Source of the DNA: Acidaminococcus massiliensis | Lineage (GTDB): Bacteria > Bacillota > Negativicutes > Acidaminococcales > Acidaminococcaceae | Length of the DNA: 64,000 nucleotides | Direction: 5' to 3' | Assembly (NCBI RefSeq): GCF_900095825.1 | Contig: NZ_LT608315.1 | Coordinates: forward strand, 2,045,628 to 2,109,627 | In this document: piece by piece, positions 36,426 through 44,971 of the stretch | Layout: each line of letters begins with the position of its first letter | Position numbering within the stretch: position 1 is the stretch's first letter | Notes under the pieces: generated by a model | What the model saw: the letters and a program-made list of their open reading frames with translations, nothing else | Told to the model about the DNA's origin: nothing | Database searches by the model: none | Program-made: the position numbers and the translations under genes

Positions 36426-37574
36426 TTATGCTGCTAGCCGGAGTCTTACCAGCTCGGCCCAAAATTCTGCTCCCGTTGCCAATACATCATCATTGAAGTC
36501 ATAGATATTCTGATGAAGAGAGACATTTCCGCTTTTCTCTTTTCCGGTTCCCAGAAGCAGGAAACAGCCAGGCACATGTTTCAGGAAAGCGGCAAAGTCT
36601 TCCGACGCCATCCATGGCTCACAGTCTCCAAAAGTACGGTTTTCTCCCACCACCGCCTGGGCAGCCCGCACCGCATATTGGACGCATCCGGCGTCATTGA
36701 CCGTGGGGAAAAACTCATGGGTGTAGGCAAAGCTGCACTGGGCGTGGTTCATCCGACAGATTCCCTCCACAATATCCCGCATCCGATTTTCCACCAGCTG
36801 CTGGTCTTCCGGCGTGGTAGTCCGGGCATCTCCCCGTACCGTCACGGTGGTGGGGATGGCATTGTGAGCCCCATCTGTCTCGATTTCCGTGCAGGAGACC
36901 ACCACTGGACGCATGGGCGGCGCATTCCGACTGACGATGGTCTGAAGTGCCAGATAAATTTCTGCAAAAGAGGCCAGTGGGTCATTTCCTTCGTGGGGAG
37001 AAGAAGCATGGCCCCCTTTTCCAGTAATGGTGAAGGAAAAATCATCTTCGCTGGCAGCCATGCCCCCCACCCGGGTGGAAAGGGTCCCGGCCGGCAGGAA
37101 AGGCGCATTGTGGAGGCCATAGATTTCATCCATGGGGAACCGTTCGAACAGCCCGTCATCGATCATGGCCTGGGCACCCCGGCCCGGTTCTTCTGCCGGC
37201 TGAAAGATAAAGCGGACCGTGCCATTGAAATTTTTCCGATCCGCCAGCAGTTTGGCCGCTCCCAACAGCATCACCGTATGGCCGTCATGACCGCAGCCAT
37301 GCATTTTCCCCGGACACAGGGAGATATGGTCATGGCAGCTCCGTTCTGTGATATCCAGGGCATCCATATCCGCCCGGATGCCGATACAGCCTCCGCCATT
37401 CCCGCACCGGAGAGTGCCTACCACTCCGGTCCTGCCGATGCCTTCTTCGACCTGGATCCCCCAGGCCCGCATCTGTTCTGCAGTCAGCTGGGGAGCCGTT
37501 TTCTCCTCAAAGGCTGTTTCCGGATGCTGATGGAGATAATGACGCCAAGCCGTCAGCTGTTCTTTGAAATCCAT
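36426..37574 (-). CDS. M20-family N-acyl-amino-acid amidohydrolase
   Basis: A 382-residue zinc amidohydrolase of the hippurate hydrolase/IAL-ILR1/YxeP type. Metal motifs GIRADMDALDI (65-75) and MHGCGHDGHTVMLLG (91-105) and the catalytic Glu in FQPAEEPGRGA are present, with a lid dimerisation domain in the middle. It would deacylate N-acyl amino acids in the cytoplasm. It lies between the AGCS symporter and dpaL with short gaps. Confidence 0.92.
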   Translation of the reverse strand: MDFKEQLTAWRHYLHQHPETAFEEKTAPQLTAEQMRAWGIQVEEGIGRTGVVGTLRCGNGGGCIGIRADMDALDITERSCHDHISLCPGKMHGCGHDGHTVMLLGAAKLLADRKNFNGTVRFIFQPAEEPGRGAQAMIDDGLFERFPMDEIYGLHNAPFLPAGTLSTRVGGMAASEDDFSFTITGKGGHASSPHEGNDPLASFAEIYLALQTIVSRNAPPMRPVVVSCTEIETDGAHNAIPTTVTVRGDARTTTPEDQQLVENRMRDIVEGICRMNHAQCSFAYTHEFFPTVNDAGCVQYAVRAAQAVVGENRTFGDCEPWMASEDFAAFLKHVPGCFLLLGTGKEKSGNVSLHQNIYDFNDDVLATGAEFWAELVRLRLAA

Positions 37575-37595
37575 TTCAATCCCATCCTTTCTTTG

Positions 37596-38996
37596 TCAGT
37601 CAAGATCTTCTTCATCCACTTGATGGGTAAAATCCCACACCGGCCGAGCGCCAGCTTCTTTTTTGGCACTCCATTGTCCGGCATAGTCTTTCAGGGCCAA
37701 GACCACATATCTGGAAAGTCTCAGCAATGCAATCACATTGAAGAATACCATGAAGGCGCTGGCAAAATCCACCAGATCCCACACCATAGGAACTGGAGCC
37801 ACCGCACCAGCGATGATGATGGCGCAGCACAGCACCCGATAGATCGTGACAGCTTGGGGCTTCTTCACCAGGATCATCAAATTCACTTCTCCATAATAAA
37901 TATCTGCCAGCAGAGTGGTGAAACCGAACAAGAACATAGCTAGGAACACAACCCACCGGCCTATGCTTCCCAGATTGCTTTCAAAGGCCAGCTGGGTCAG
38001 CGCAATTCCCGTTTCCCCCGTACCCAGCTGATTGGAAAGCAGGATACAGAAAGCTGTACAGCTGCAGATGATGATGGTTGTAATGAAAGTCCCCAACATG
38101 GCGGCAAAGCCTTGGTTCACTGGATGGGGAACTACAGCTGTAGCATGCATGGTAGGTGCTGTGCCGTTGCCTGCATCATTGGAAAACAATCCCCGGGCCA
38201 CTCCGTACCGAAAAGCCTGCTGCACTGAATAGCCCGCCACACCTCCTGCAGCTGCCTGGCCGGAAAAGGCCCCTGTGAAAATCTGGCGGAGCATTTCCGG
38301 AAGCATGGAAGCATGGACCACCATCACCCAGATGGCCATAAGCAGGTATCCCAGAGCCATAAAGGGCACGATGTAGGATGCCACTTCTGACAGCCGCTTG
38401 ATGCCTCCGAAGATGACCAAGGCTACTAGGATCAGCAGCAGGATGCCGGCTGCCAGAGGAGAGACCGGTGCCACCCCTGTAAGAGCTACAGAAATAGAAT
38501 TGCTCTGGATCATGCAGTAGAAGAACCCGATGCCCACCAAAATGCTGATAGAATACAGGATGGACAATGCCTTGCTGTGAAGCCCCTTTTCCATATAATA
38601 AGCCGGTCCGCCCCGATAGGTCCCATCTGGATTCTTTACCCGGAACAGCTGGGCCAGCACCGCTTCCGCAAAGCTGATGGGCATTCCCAGCACGGCCGTC
38701 ACCCACATCCAGAAGATAGCTCCCGGACCGCCGGAAGCCAGGGCTGTGGCCACACCCACCAGGGATCCGGTCCCTACCTGTCCTCCCACAGCGGCACACA
38801 GAGCTCCGAATCCCGACACACTTCCCTCGGCCTTTTCATTGCCTTTCATGCTGCAGGCCAGATTGCCAAACAGCCGGGTGAAGTAGCGGAATTGGGGAAA
38901 ATGCAGCCGCAGCGTGAAAAACACCCCTGTCAGGAGCAGGATGCCCGCTACCAGCCAGCCCCAGAATACGTTGTTCATTGTGCGGATGATTTCCAT
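37596..38996 (-). CDS. AGCS-family alanine/glycine:cation symporter
   Basis: A 466-residue membrane protein with about eleven hydrophobic segments and AGCS motifs (GSLVGVATALASGGPGAIFW, AYYMEKGL, GLFSNDAGNGTAP). It imports small neutral amino acids with Na+ or H+. It sits inside the catabolic operon, so the substrate may be a modified amino acid handled by the flanking hydrolases. The C-terminal tail (about 30 residues) is hydrophilic. Confidence 0.94.
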   Translation of the reverse strand: MEIIRTMNNVFWGWLVAGILLLTGVFFTLRLHFPQFRYFTRLFGNLACSMKGNEKAEGSVSGFGALCAAVGGQVGTGSLVGVATALASGGPGAIFWMWVTAVLGMPISFAEAVLAQLFRVKNPDGTYRGGPAYYMEKGLHSKALSILYSISILVGIGFFYCMIQSNSISVALTGVAPVSPLAAGILLLILVALVIFGGIKRLSEVASYIVPFMALGYLLMAIWVMVVHASMLPEMLRQIFTGAFSGQAAAGGVAGYSVQQAFRYGVARGLFSNDAGNGTAPTMHATAVVPHPVNQGFAAMLGTFITTIIICSCTAFCILLSNQLGTGETGIALTQLAFESNLGSIGRWVVFLAMFLFGFTTLLADIYYGEVNLMILVKKPQAVTIYRVLCCAIIIAGAVAPVPMVWDLVDFASAFMVFFNVIALLRLSRYVVLALKDYAGQWSAKKEAGARPVWDFTHQVDEEDLD

Positions 38997-39014
38997 AAAG
39001 TATTCTCCCCTTTC

Positions 39015-40235
39015 TTATGCCCCGATCATTTCCCGCACCACATCCAAGAACACATTGGCCCCGTTGATGCAGGCCTGGTCCGGGGTGTATTCGGCCGGAT
39101 TGTGGCTGATGCCTTTGACGCTGGGTACAAAGATCATGGCGGTGGGACAGATCCGAGCCATCATCTGGGCGTCCTGACCGGCTCCGGACACCATCCGGCG
39201 GCATTTCAAGTTCCGGGCAGCAGCGGCTTTTTCCACTTTCTGACAAATTCCTTCATCAAAGGACACTGGATCGAAACAGGTCATCCGTTTGGCGGTGATT
39301 TCCACGCCCTCTTCCTGGGCCAGCTGTTCCAGATAGGCAGCCAGGATCTCTTCATCTCCATCCAATCTGGCCTTGTCCGGATTCCGCAGGTCGATGGTGA
39401 ATTTCGCCTCACTGGGGATCACGTTCACCGCATTGGGCTGGTAGGCCATGGTGCCGATGGTGCACACCCCGCCAGATTTTTCCACCATCTGCCGACAGAA
39501 CACATTGACTTTGGCCGCAGCCAGGCCCGCATCGTGGCGGAGCCGTGTGGGCGTAGTCCCTGCATGGTTGGCTGCTCCTTTGATGGTCACTTGCTGCCAG
39601 TGGATGCCCTGGAGATTTTCTACAGCTCCGATATCGTACCCTTCCACATCCATGATGGGGCCCTGTTCGATGTGGAGTTCCAGAAAGGCAAAAGGCTTCA
39701 GGAACCCGGGTTCCACGGTGCCCCCATATCCGATCCGCTTCAGTTCTTCCCCCAGGATGGTCCCATCCGTGCCTACAGAAGCCAGGGCTTCTTCGCAGGA
39801 AAGTCCCCCTGCGTACACCAGGCTGCCCATCATATCGGGCGAATACCGGACCCCTTCTTCGTTGGTGAACACTCCCACTACAAGAGGATGCTTGGGACGG
39901 ACCCCTTGTTCCTGGAGGGTTTGGCACAGTTCGATGCCAGCCAGCACCCCCAGACAGCCGTCATACTGACCGGCATTGATCACCGTATCGATGTGGGACC
40001 CCACCATCATGGGGGTTTCTCCCTTGTTTTCCGGCGTTTCCCAGATGCCGAAGATATTCCCGATCCGGTCCACCACTACCTGGAGACCAGCTTCCTCCAT
40101 CCATGCTGCTACCTGATCCCGGCCCTGCCGATTGGTATCACTGGCCGCCAGCCGGATCCGCCTGCCATCCTCTCCAATGCCGATTTTTCCCAAAGTATTG
40201 ATATGTTCCATCAGACGCTTTCCATTGATTTCCAT
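39015..40235 (-). CDS. N-carbamoyl-L-amino acid hydrolase / allantoate amidohydrolase family
   Basis: A 406-residue Zn-dependent M20/M28-type amidase of the hydantoinase/carbamoylase family. Metal ligands include His81 in GSHIDTV and Asp92 in YDGCLGVLAG, the Glu pair in FTNEEGVRYSPDM, and the His in GISHNPAEYT near the end. It would cleave carbamoyl or ureido groups from amino acids. AAGGAGG precedes the ATG. It is the first gene of the operon, divergent from an AraC regulator. Exact substrate is not determined. Confidence 0.92.
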   Translation of the reverse strand: MEINGKRLMEHINTLGKIGIGEDGRRIRLAASDTNRQGRDQVAAWMEEAGLQVVVDRIGNIFGIWETPENKGETPMMVGSHIDTVINAGQYDGCLGVLAGIELCQTLQEQGVRPKHPLVVGVFTNEEGVRYSPDMMGSLVYAGGLSCEEALASVGTDGTILGEELKRIGYGGTVEPGFLKPFAFLELHIEQGPIMDVEGYDIGAVENLQGIHWQQVTIKGAANHAGTTPTRLRHDAGLAAAKVNVFCRQMVEKSGGVCTIGTMAYQPNAVNVIPSEAKFTIDLRNPDKARLDGDEEILAAYLEQLAQEEGVEITAKRMTCFDPVSFDEGICQKVEKAAAARNLKCRRMVSGAGQDAQMMARICPTAMIFVPSVKGISHNPAEYTPDQACINGANVFLDVVREMIGA

Positions 40236-40273
40236 ACTGTATACCTCCTTGGACTCCCTTTCTTGATGGTTTC

Positions 40274-40299
40274 ATTATAAGAAATCCCTAGAAGGGATT
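40274..40299 (-). promoter_or_regulatory. Operon -10 box and adjoining inverted repeat
   Basis: On the minus strand a TATAAT (40274-40279) lies about 40 bp before the carbamoylase gene. Immediately upstream is an AATCCC-TAGAA-GGGATT inverted repeat (40283-40299), between -10 and -35 positions, a natural place for a regulator to bind. Confidence 0.5.
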
Positions 40300-40331
40300 C
40301 TATGCGAATCCTGATGAAAAATATCACTAAA

Positions 40332-40359
40332 TTGCGTTTTTTGAAAAATCTGTTATACT
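40332..40359 (+). promoter_or_regulatory. Promoter of the AraC-family gene
   Basis: TTGCGT (40332-40337) and TATACT (40354-40359) spaced 16 bp, 41 bp before the ATG. Confidence 0.6.
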
Positions 40360-40399
40360 GGAACCAAATCCATCTTCTTCAGACGAAAGGAGTTTTTCC

Positions 40400-41296
40400 A
40401 TGCAGGTCACCAACATCCCAGTGGATGCCAGAAACCGGGAATCCACCCGCCACGGGACCCATGGATTTCCCATGGCTGTCTACAATTCCATCCTAAGCCG
40501 CAATGTACTGGGTTATACCCGGCTCCACTGGCATGAAGAACTGCAGTTCTGTGCCGTAGTCCAGGGTACTGTGACCTTTTCCGTCAACGAAGCCAGCTGG
40601 CAGCTTGAGACCGGAGACGGCATCTTCATCAACAGCGGTTATCTCCACATGGCCCGCCCCCTGGGAAATCCGGATGCCGGCTACATTTGCTTGGATATCC
40701 ATCCCCGGCTGCTCTGCGGATTCCCCGGCTCCGTACTGGAACAAGACTATGTGCTTCCGGCCCTCTCAGATCCTGTACTGACTGCCCGGCCTCTATATCA
40801 AAGGGTCCCTTGGCAGGCGGATGTTCTCCAGAAGATCCGTGAAATCTACCAGGAAAGTGAAACAAAAAGACCGGGCTGGGAACTTTTTGCCACAGCCCGG
40901 CTCTATGAAATTTTCGCTGCCGTCCTCTGCCACCAGCCATCGGACGAGTTCCAGACACGGAAATGGTCCCGGGCCAATACCGTGGCCCAGCGGATCCTCA
41001 GCTACCTGACAGCCCATTATGGGGAAAAAATCACCCTGGCTCAAATAGCCGCTTATGCCTCCTATACGGAAAGCGAATGCTGCCGCATCTTCAAACGGTT
41101 CACGGGCGAATCCATCTTTGCCTATCTCCGGGAACTGCGCTTGGAACAGAGCGTCCGACTGCTGGATTCCACCGACCAGTCCATCAGTGAAATTGGAGAA
41201 AACTGTGGGTTCCGCTCCCCCAGTTACTACATAGAAGCCTTCCGTCAGCAGTTCCACTGTACGCCCTTCCAGTACAGGAAGAAAAAGCGGACTTGA
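40400..41296 (+). CDS. AraC-family regulator with cupin sensor domain
   Basis: A 298-residue regulator. The N-terminal cupin (HWHEELQFCAVVQGTVTFSV, about residues 34-90) would bind a small ligand; the C-terminal AraC domain has two helix-turn-helix units (KITLAQIAAYASYTESECCR and SISEIGENCGFRSPSYYIEA). GAAAGGAG precedes the ATG. Divergent placement makes it the likely activator of the carbamoylase-symporter-amidohydrolase-dpaL operon. Confidence 0.92.
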   Translation: MQVTNIPVDARNRESTRHGTHGFPMAVYNSILSRNVLGYTRLHWHEELQFCAVVQGTVTFSVNEASWQLETGDGIFINSGYLHMARPLGNPDAGYICLDIHPRLLCGFPGSVLEQDYVLPALSDPVLTARPLYQRVPWQADVLQKIREIYQESETKRPGWELFATARLYEIFAAVLCHQPSDEFQTRKWSRANTVAQRILSYLTAHYGEKITLAQIAAYASYTESECCRIFKRFTGESIFAYLRELRLEQSVRLLDSTDQSISEIGENCGFRSPSYYIEAFRQQFHCTPFQYRKKKRT

Positions 41297-41300
41297 CTCT

Positions 41301-41693
41301 TCACTCTTCACTACTCTTCTCTGCTTCCGCCTCCTGCTCTGGACAGGTGATGTCGATGAGGAGTTCGATCATGTGGTGGAGGAGCCACACTTCCTCGGTA
41401 TTGGCGGCTTTATAGTACATTTCTTTCCCGGCCCGGCGGCTGATGATGAGGCCGTTTTCCCGGAGGATCTTCAAATGATGGGACAGAGCTGGACTGCTCA
41501 TGTGCATCAGTGCCGACAGGTTGATGACGCATTCTTCCATATGACACAAAAACCAGAACAGTTTGATCCGATTGGCATCCGCCAGGCTGCTGAACAGCCC
41601 AGACACCGCAGAAAAGTTGGCGTTTTCCGGCAGATCTTTCAAGATATAATTGATATTTTCTCCATGATTGTGGGGCAGCTGATTCTCAGCCAT
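41301..41693 (-). CDS. ArsR/SmtB-family transcriptional regulator
   Basis: A 130-residue winged-helix regulator. The fold is seen from ADANRIKLFWFLCHMEECVI through the recognition helix MSSPALSHHLKILRENGLI to RRAGKEMYYKA. Cysteines in LCHMEECVINLS sit where ArsR-type metal sites often lie, but the canonical ELCVCDL motif is degraded. An N-terminal His-containing tail (LPHNHGENIN) is present. The 3' end meets the convergent AraC gene within 5 bp. Its target is not obvious. Confidence 0.9.
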   Translation of the reverse strand: MAENQLPHNHGENINYILKDLPENANFSAVSGLFSSLADANRIKLFWFLCHMEECVINLSALMHMSSPALSHHLKILRENGLIISRRAGKEMYYKAANTEEVWLLHHMIELLIDITCPEQEAEAEKSSEE

Positions 41694-41734
41694 AACAATC
41701 CCTCCAATAGTCGTTGTTGTTTTTATTATACCAC

Positions 41735-41768
41735 AAAAGGGGATGCCGCTTACGCAGCATCCCCTTTA
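41735..41768 (-). terminator. Terminator after the C69 dipeptidase gene
   Basis: GGGGATGC / GCATCCCC stem with flanking A and T runs; works in the minus direction for the dipeptidase gene. A second palindrome GAGTCGC-aaa-GCGGCTC (41773-41789) overlaps the gene's stop. Confidence 0.75.
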
Positions 41769-41787
41769 TAGTGAGTCGCAAAGCGGC

Positions 41788-43259
41788 TCACGCATCCGAC
41801 CGTGCAAATCCGTTCTTCATCCCGTTGCTGGCAGCGTAGAGCACCTGACCCAGGACTTTTTGGGTCTCTTCTTTAGCCATAGCGGCCATTTTTTCGTTCC
41901 TTGCTTCCAAGTACAGACTCGGATTTTCCCCAGTTTCTCCCCGGTCCCCTTCCTTCAGCAGGGCATGAGCCCGGGCAGCTACCTTGTTCTGGTACCGTTC
42001 GATCAAATTGGCGCAGGCACCGAAATGGGCATCGGCCAAGGCTCCGATGAGTCGGTTAGCCCAATAGAACTGATTGGAATCCGGTTCTTCTCCTGTAACC
42101 GCCAGATATTCCGGAGTTTTGTCCACATTGGTATAAAATGGCACAAAGGCATTGAACACGTTGCACCCTTCGGCGATCCATTCCACCGCCCGCCGGTCTT
42201 CCGGCAGATCCGGCCGCAGTTGGGTGAGGGCCAGGAAATTGGTCCGGTTGATACCGATAGGCCGGTATTTCCCCCCCCCCGTAGGCTCCCATCTCCCTTG
42301 TGGCCGTAGGGATCATAAGGAGTCCCCTGGTAGTGGCTGCTGAGGATATATTTCACATCTTCCACCGTCACCTTCCGGTCCGGTTCTACAGACCAAGGCA
42401 AGTCGTCATCTTCTGGGTGGAAAGGGACTTCCGGGCCTTCCCACTGGATGCTGAAGGGAATCAGGCACCGGAGCATGTACCAGGCCCGAGGCGTATTGTA
42501 GGTATGGTCCGCATCATCGTGGCTGCCAAAGGCGGACCGGCAGTCAAAAGCCGTATCTTCCGCCACCGGTCCTTCCCTGTCTTCTGCCAGGGTCAGGTCC
42601 AGATGGTTTTCTTCAATAAAGGCTGCCAAATCCCGGGAGCACAGGTTGTCCTTCCCCGCTCCCAGGGCATCTGCCAGATCCAGGAAATCGATGCCCTGCT
42701 GGTTGGGCATCACCACCGCCTCATCATCAGGCACCCGCTTGGCGATCCAGTGATGGCCGCCGATGCTTTCCAGCCACCAGACTTCGTCCACATCCTGGAA
42801 TCCGATGCCGTTCATTTCGTAGGTGCCGTACTGCTCCAGCAGGCTTCCCAGCCGCAGTACCCCCTCCCGAGCGGACCGGATGTAGGGCAGTACCAAGGTC
42901 AAAAGGTCCTCTTCTCCAATGCCTCCTGGCACCAGGGGATCGGCCCCCAGGACCCGGGGATTGGAAGTGATGGTCTCCGTTTCCGTCATGGCCACGTTGG
43001 CGGCGTTGATCCCCGCTTCCCCCCAGATCCCTTCCACAGCCTGGGCATTGGGCATGGCCGTATATCGGAGGGGATTGTCCGGCAGAGCGATCTCCACCTG
43101 GGAAATCACACTTTTATACTTCCGGGGTTGATCCTCCGGCCGGACCACGATGAATTTCTTGGAAGTGAACTTCCCGGAAGGAGAATCTTCGTTCCGGGCC
43201 ATCATGGTAGATCCGTCAACGGTTGCATTCTTTCCTACTAATAAAGTGGTACAAGGCAT
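41788..43259 (-). pseudogene. C69-family dipeptidase, frameshifted at a G10 tract
   Basis: A PepD-like Ntn-hydrolase dipeptidase. It starts [18 protein letters not shown] with Cys3 as the expected nucleophile, and AAGGAG precedes the ATG at 43259. The frame is intact to about residue 330 ([13 protein letters not shown]), then meets ten consecutive G (C at 42271-42280 on the plus strand). As written the frame is lost and continues out of frame to 42003. Shifting by one base restores [12 protein letters not shown] and a normal C terminus ending at 41788. Eight or eleven G would be in frame. It could be phase variation, a real pseudogene or a sequencing error. Confidence 0.85.
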
Positions 43260-43283
43260 AGTCCCATCTCCTTTCGTATACAG

Positions 43284-43316
43284 GAGAGGCTGCCGCATCT
43301 GCAGCAGCCTCCTTTT
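43284..43316. other. Stem-loop between the 26-aa ORF and the dipeptidase gene
   Basis: Inverted repeat GAGGCTGC/GCAGCCTC. The T run is on the plus-strand side only, so it does not look like a terminator for the minus-strand genes; it could stop antisense transcription or stabilise the dipeptidase mRNA. Confidence 0.5.
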
Positions 43317-43397
43317 TTATTTTCTTTTCATTCCAGTAAACATGGTCATGGCAAAGGCGAAGACCGTGGCCCAAGCCCAGAATTTATGCTGTTTCAT
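43317..43397 (-). CDS. 26-aa putative small membrane protein
   Basis: A 26-codon ORF with an ATG at 43397, an AAGGGGG ribosome site and its own promoter. The peptide starts MKQHKFWAW, continues as a hydrophobic Ala/Phe/Met segment and ends TGMKRK, giving a single short membrane helix with basic ends. It lies directly upstream of the dipeptidase gene. No family is recognised; a leader-peptide role is possible but the codons show no single-amino-acid bias. Confidence 0.5.
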   Translation of the reverse strand: MKQHKFWAWATVFAFAMTMFTGMKRK

Positions 43398-43441
43398 GGA
43401 TGCATACCCCCTTGCAGGTCCTTCCCTGCCGCTTTTTCTTT

Positions 43442-43470
43442 ATTATACCAAGCTAACCTAGGGAATGCAA
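43442..43470 (-). promoter_or_regulatory. Promoter of the 26-aa ORF/dipeptidase unit
   Basis: TTGCAT (43465-43470) and TATAAT (43442-43447) on the minus strand with a 17-bp spacer. Confidence 0.7.
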
Positions 43471-43605
43471 TCTTACAGAGTTTTACAAAGCACTGCAATA
43501 AATTACATCATTTTTACTTATGGACTGCGAAACTTTTACCTTATTTTCATATACTGATTTTGTTTCCAAATAAATCATTGTAATGACTGATAGGGAGGTA
43601 ACGGA

Positions 43606-44901
43606 ATGAACTGGAAAAAGACGATGGCGCTGGCCTTGGCTGGGGTCCTTTCCCTGGGGGTACTGGGATGCGGCGGCAGCACTGGATCCAAGAGTGCTGA
43701 CAAGAAAGTGAAAATCGAATACTGGCATGTGGCTTCTGAAAGCTTCGGAGGCGCTACGGTGAAGCAACTGGTAGATGAATTCAACAAATCCCATCCGGAT
43801 ATCGAAGTCACCGCCAAATACAATCCGGACATGTACAAGGGCCTGACCCAGAATCTTCAGGCGGCCATGGCTTCCGGCAAGAATCCGGACGTGGTCCAGA
43901 TGGGCTACAGCTATCTGAACTATGCCAATGACAACCTGAAGTACACTGATCTGAACGACCTGGCCAAACAGGACGACAAGGACAAGAACTTCCTGAAGAA
44001 CAACTTCCTGCCCAACGTGCTGGCTCTGGCCCAGACCGAAGACGGCAAACAGATCGGTCTTCCCTATTCCGTTTCTGTTCCCGTACTCTACATCAACCCG
44101 GATCTGTTCAAACAAGCTGGCCTGGATCCGGACAACCCTCCCAAAACCTGGGATGAAGTGAAGAAAGCAGCGGAAACCATCAAAGCCAAGACGGGGAACG
44201 CCGGGTTCTTCATGCAGGAATATGCAGACAACTGGGCCCAGCAGGCTCTCATCGAATCCAACGGCGGAGCCATGCTGAAAAAAGAAAACGGCAAAGTCCG
44301 TGCAGCCTTCGACAGCCCGGAAGCTGCCCAAGCCTACCAGCTGCTGGCTGACATGGTAAAAGACGGCAGCGGACTCCATGCCACCAACGAAGAAGGATTC
44401 CAGGCTTATCTGTCCGGCAAGGTGGGGATGGTGTGCACCACCATCGGCAAACGGGCCAACTTTGAAAAGAGCGCCAACTTCAAGGTGGTAGCTGCTCCTT
44501 TCCCTGTGTTCCAAGGCAAACCTCGGAAAGTCCCTGCAGGGGGCAACTTCCTGATGTGCTTCTCCAAGGATCCGGCCAAACAGAAAGCCGCCTGGGAATT
44601 CATCAAATATCTGGAATCCAATGATGCCCTGACCAAATGGTCCACTGGCACCGGCTACCTGCCGCCCCGCAAAGGCATGGACAAGGAAGGTGCTTTCAAG
44701 AAAGTCATCGATTCCAACAAAAACATCCAGGCCGCCTTGTCCACCATGCCCAACTTGGTGAAATGGGCAAGCTTCCCTGGCCAGAACGGTCTCAAAGCAG
44801 AACAGCTGCTGATCGATGTCCGGGACGTGATCTTAAGCGGCAAGGAACCCGCCGCCCAGGCCCTCCAGGAAACCGCAGCAAAGGTCAACGAATTACTGTA
44901 G
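43606..44901 (+). CDS. ABC transporter substrate-binding lipoprotein (family 1, UgpB/MalE-like)
   Basis: A 431-residue periplasmic-binding-type lipoprotein. The signal peptide ends in the lipobox LGVLGC with Cys22 as lipid anchor. Family features include IEYWHVASESFGG, DVVQMGYSYLNYA, GLPYSVSVPVLYINPDLF and the C-terminal GYLPPRKG motif. GGGAGG precedes the ATG. It heads an operon with two permeases, an ATPase and a TIM barrel protein. The ligand is probably a sugar or glycerol-phosphate compound. Confidence 0.94.
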   Translation: MNWKKTMALALAGVLSLGVLGCGGSTGSKSADKKVKIEYWHVASESFGGATVKQLVDEFNKSHPDIEVTAKYNPDMYKGLTQNLQAAMASGKNPDVVQMGYSYLNYANDNLKYTDLNDLAKQDDKDKNFLKNNFLPNVLALAQTEDGKQIGLPYSVSVPVLYINPDLFKQAGLDPDNPPKTWDEVKKAAETIKAKTGNAGFFMQEYADNWAQQALIESNGGAMLKKENGKVRAAFDSPEAAQAYQLLADMVKDGSGLHATNEEGFQAYLSGKVGMVCTTIGKRANFEKSANFKVVAAPFPVFQGKPRKVPAGGNFLMCFSKDPAKQKAAWEFIKYLESNDALTKWSTGTGYLPPRKGMDKEGAFKKVIDSNKNIQAALSTMPNLVKWASFPGQNGLKAEQLLIDVRDVILSGKEPAAQALQETAAKVNELL

Positions 44902-44920
44902 TTGACAGCTGACCGTTGAC

Positions 44921-44951
44921 AAGGCTGTTGCACATGCAACAGCCTCTTTTA
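44921..44951 (+). terminator. Attenuating terminator between the binding protein and permease genes
   Basis: Perfect stem GGCTGTTGCAC/(A)TGCAACAGCC followed by TCTTTTATT. Sited inside the operon, it probably gives the binding-protein gene higher expression than the membrane components, as is common. An upstream GTTGACAGCTGACC element (44900-44920) belongs to the GTCAACGG-type intergenic sequences. Confidence 0.75.
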
Positions 44952-44971
44952 TTAACGAAAGAAGGTATCCT

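Noticed and set aside
43284-43316. Terminator for the 26-aa ORF
   Set aside because: The T run is on the plus-strand side only; the minus-strand RNA has no U run after the stem, so I list it as a stem-loop instead.
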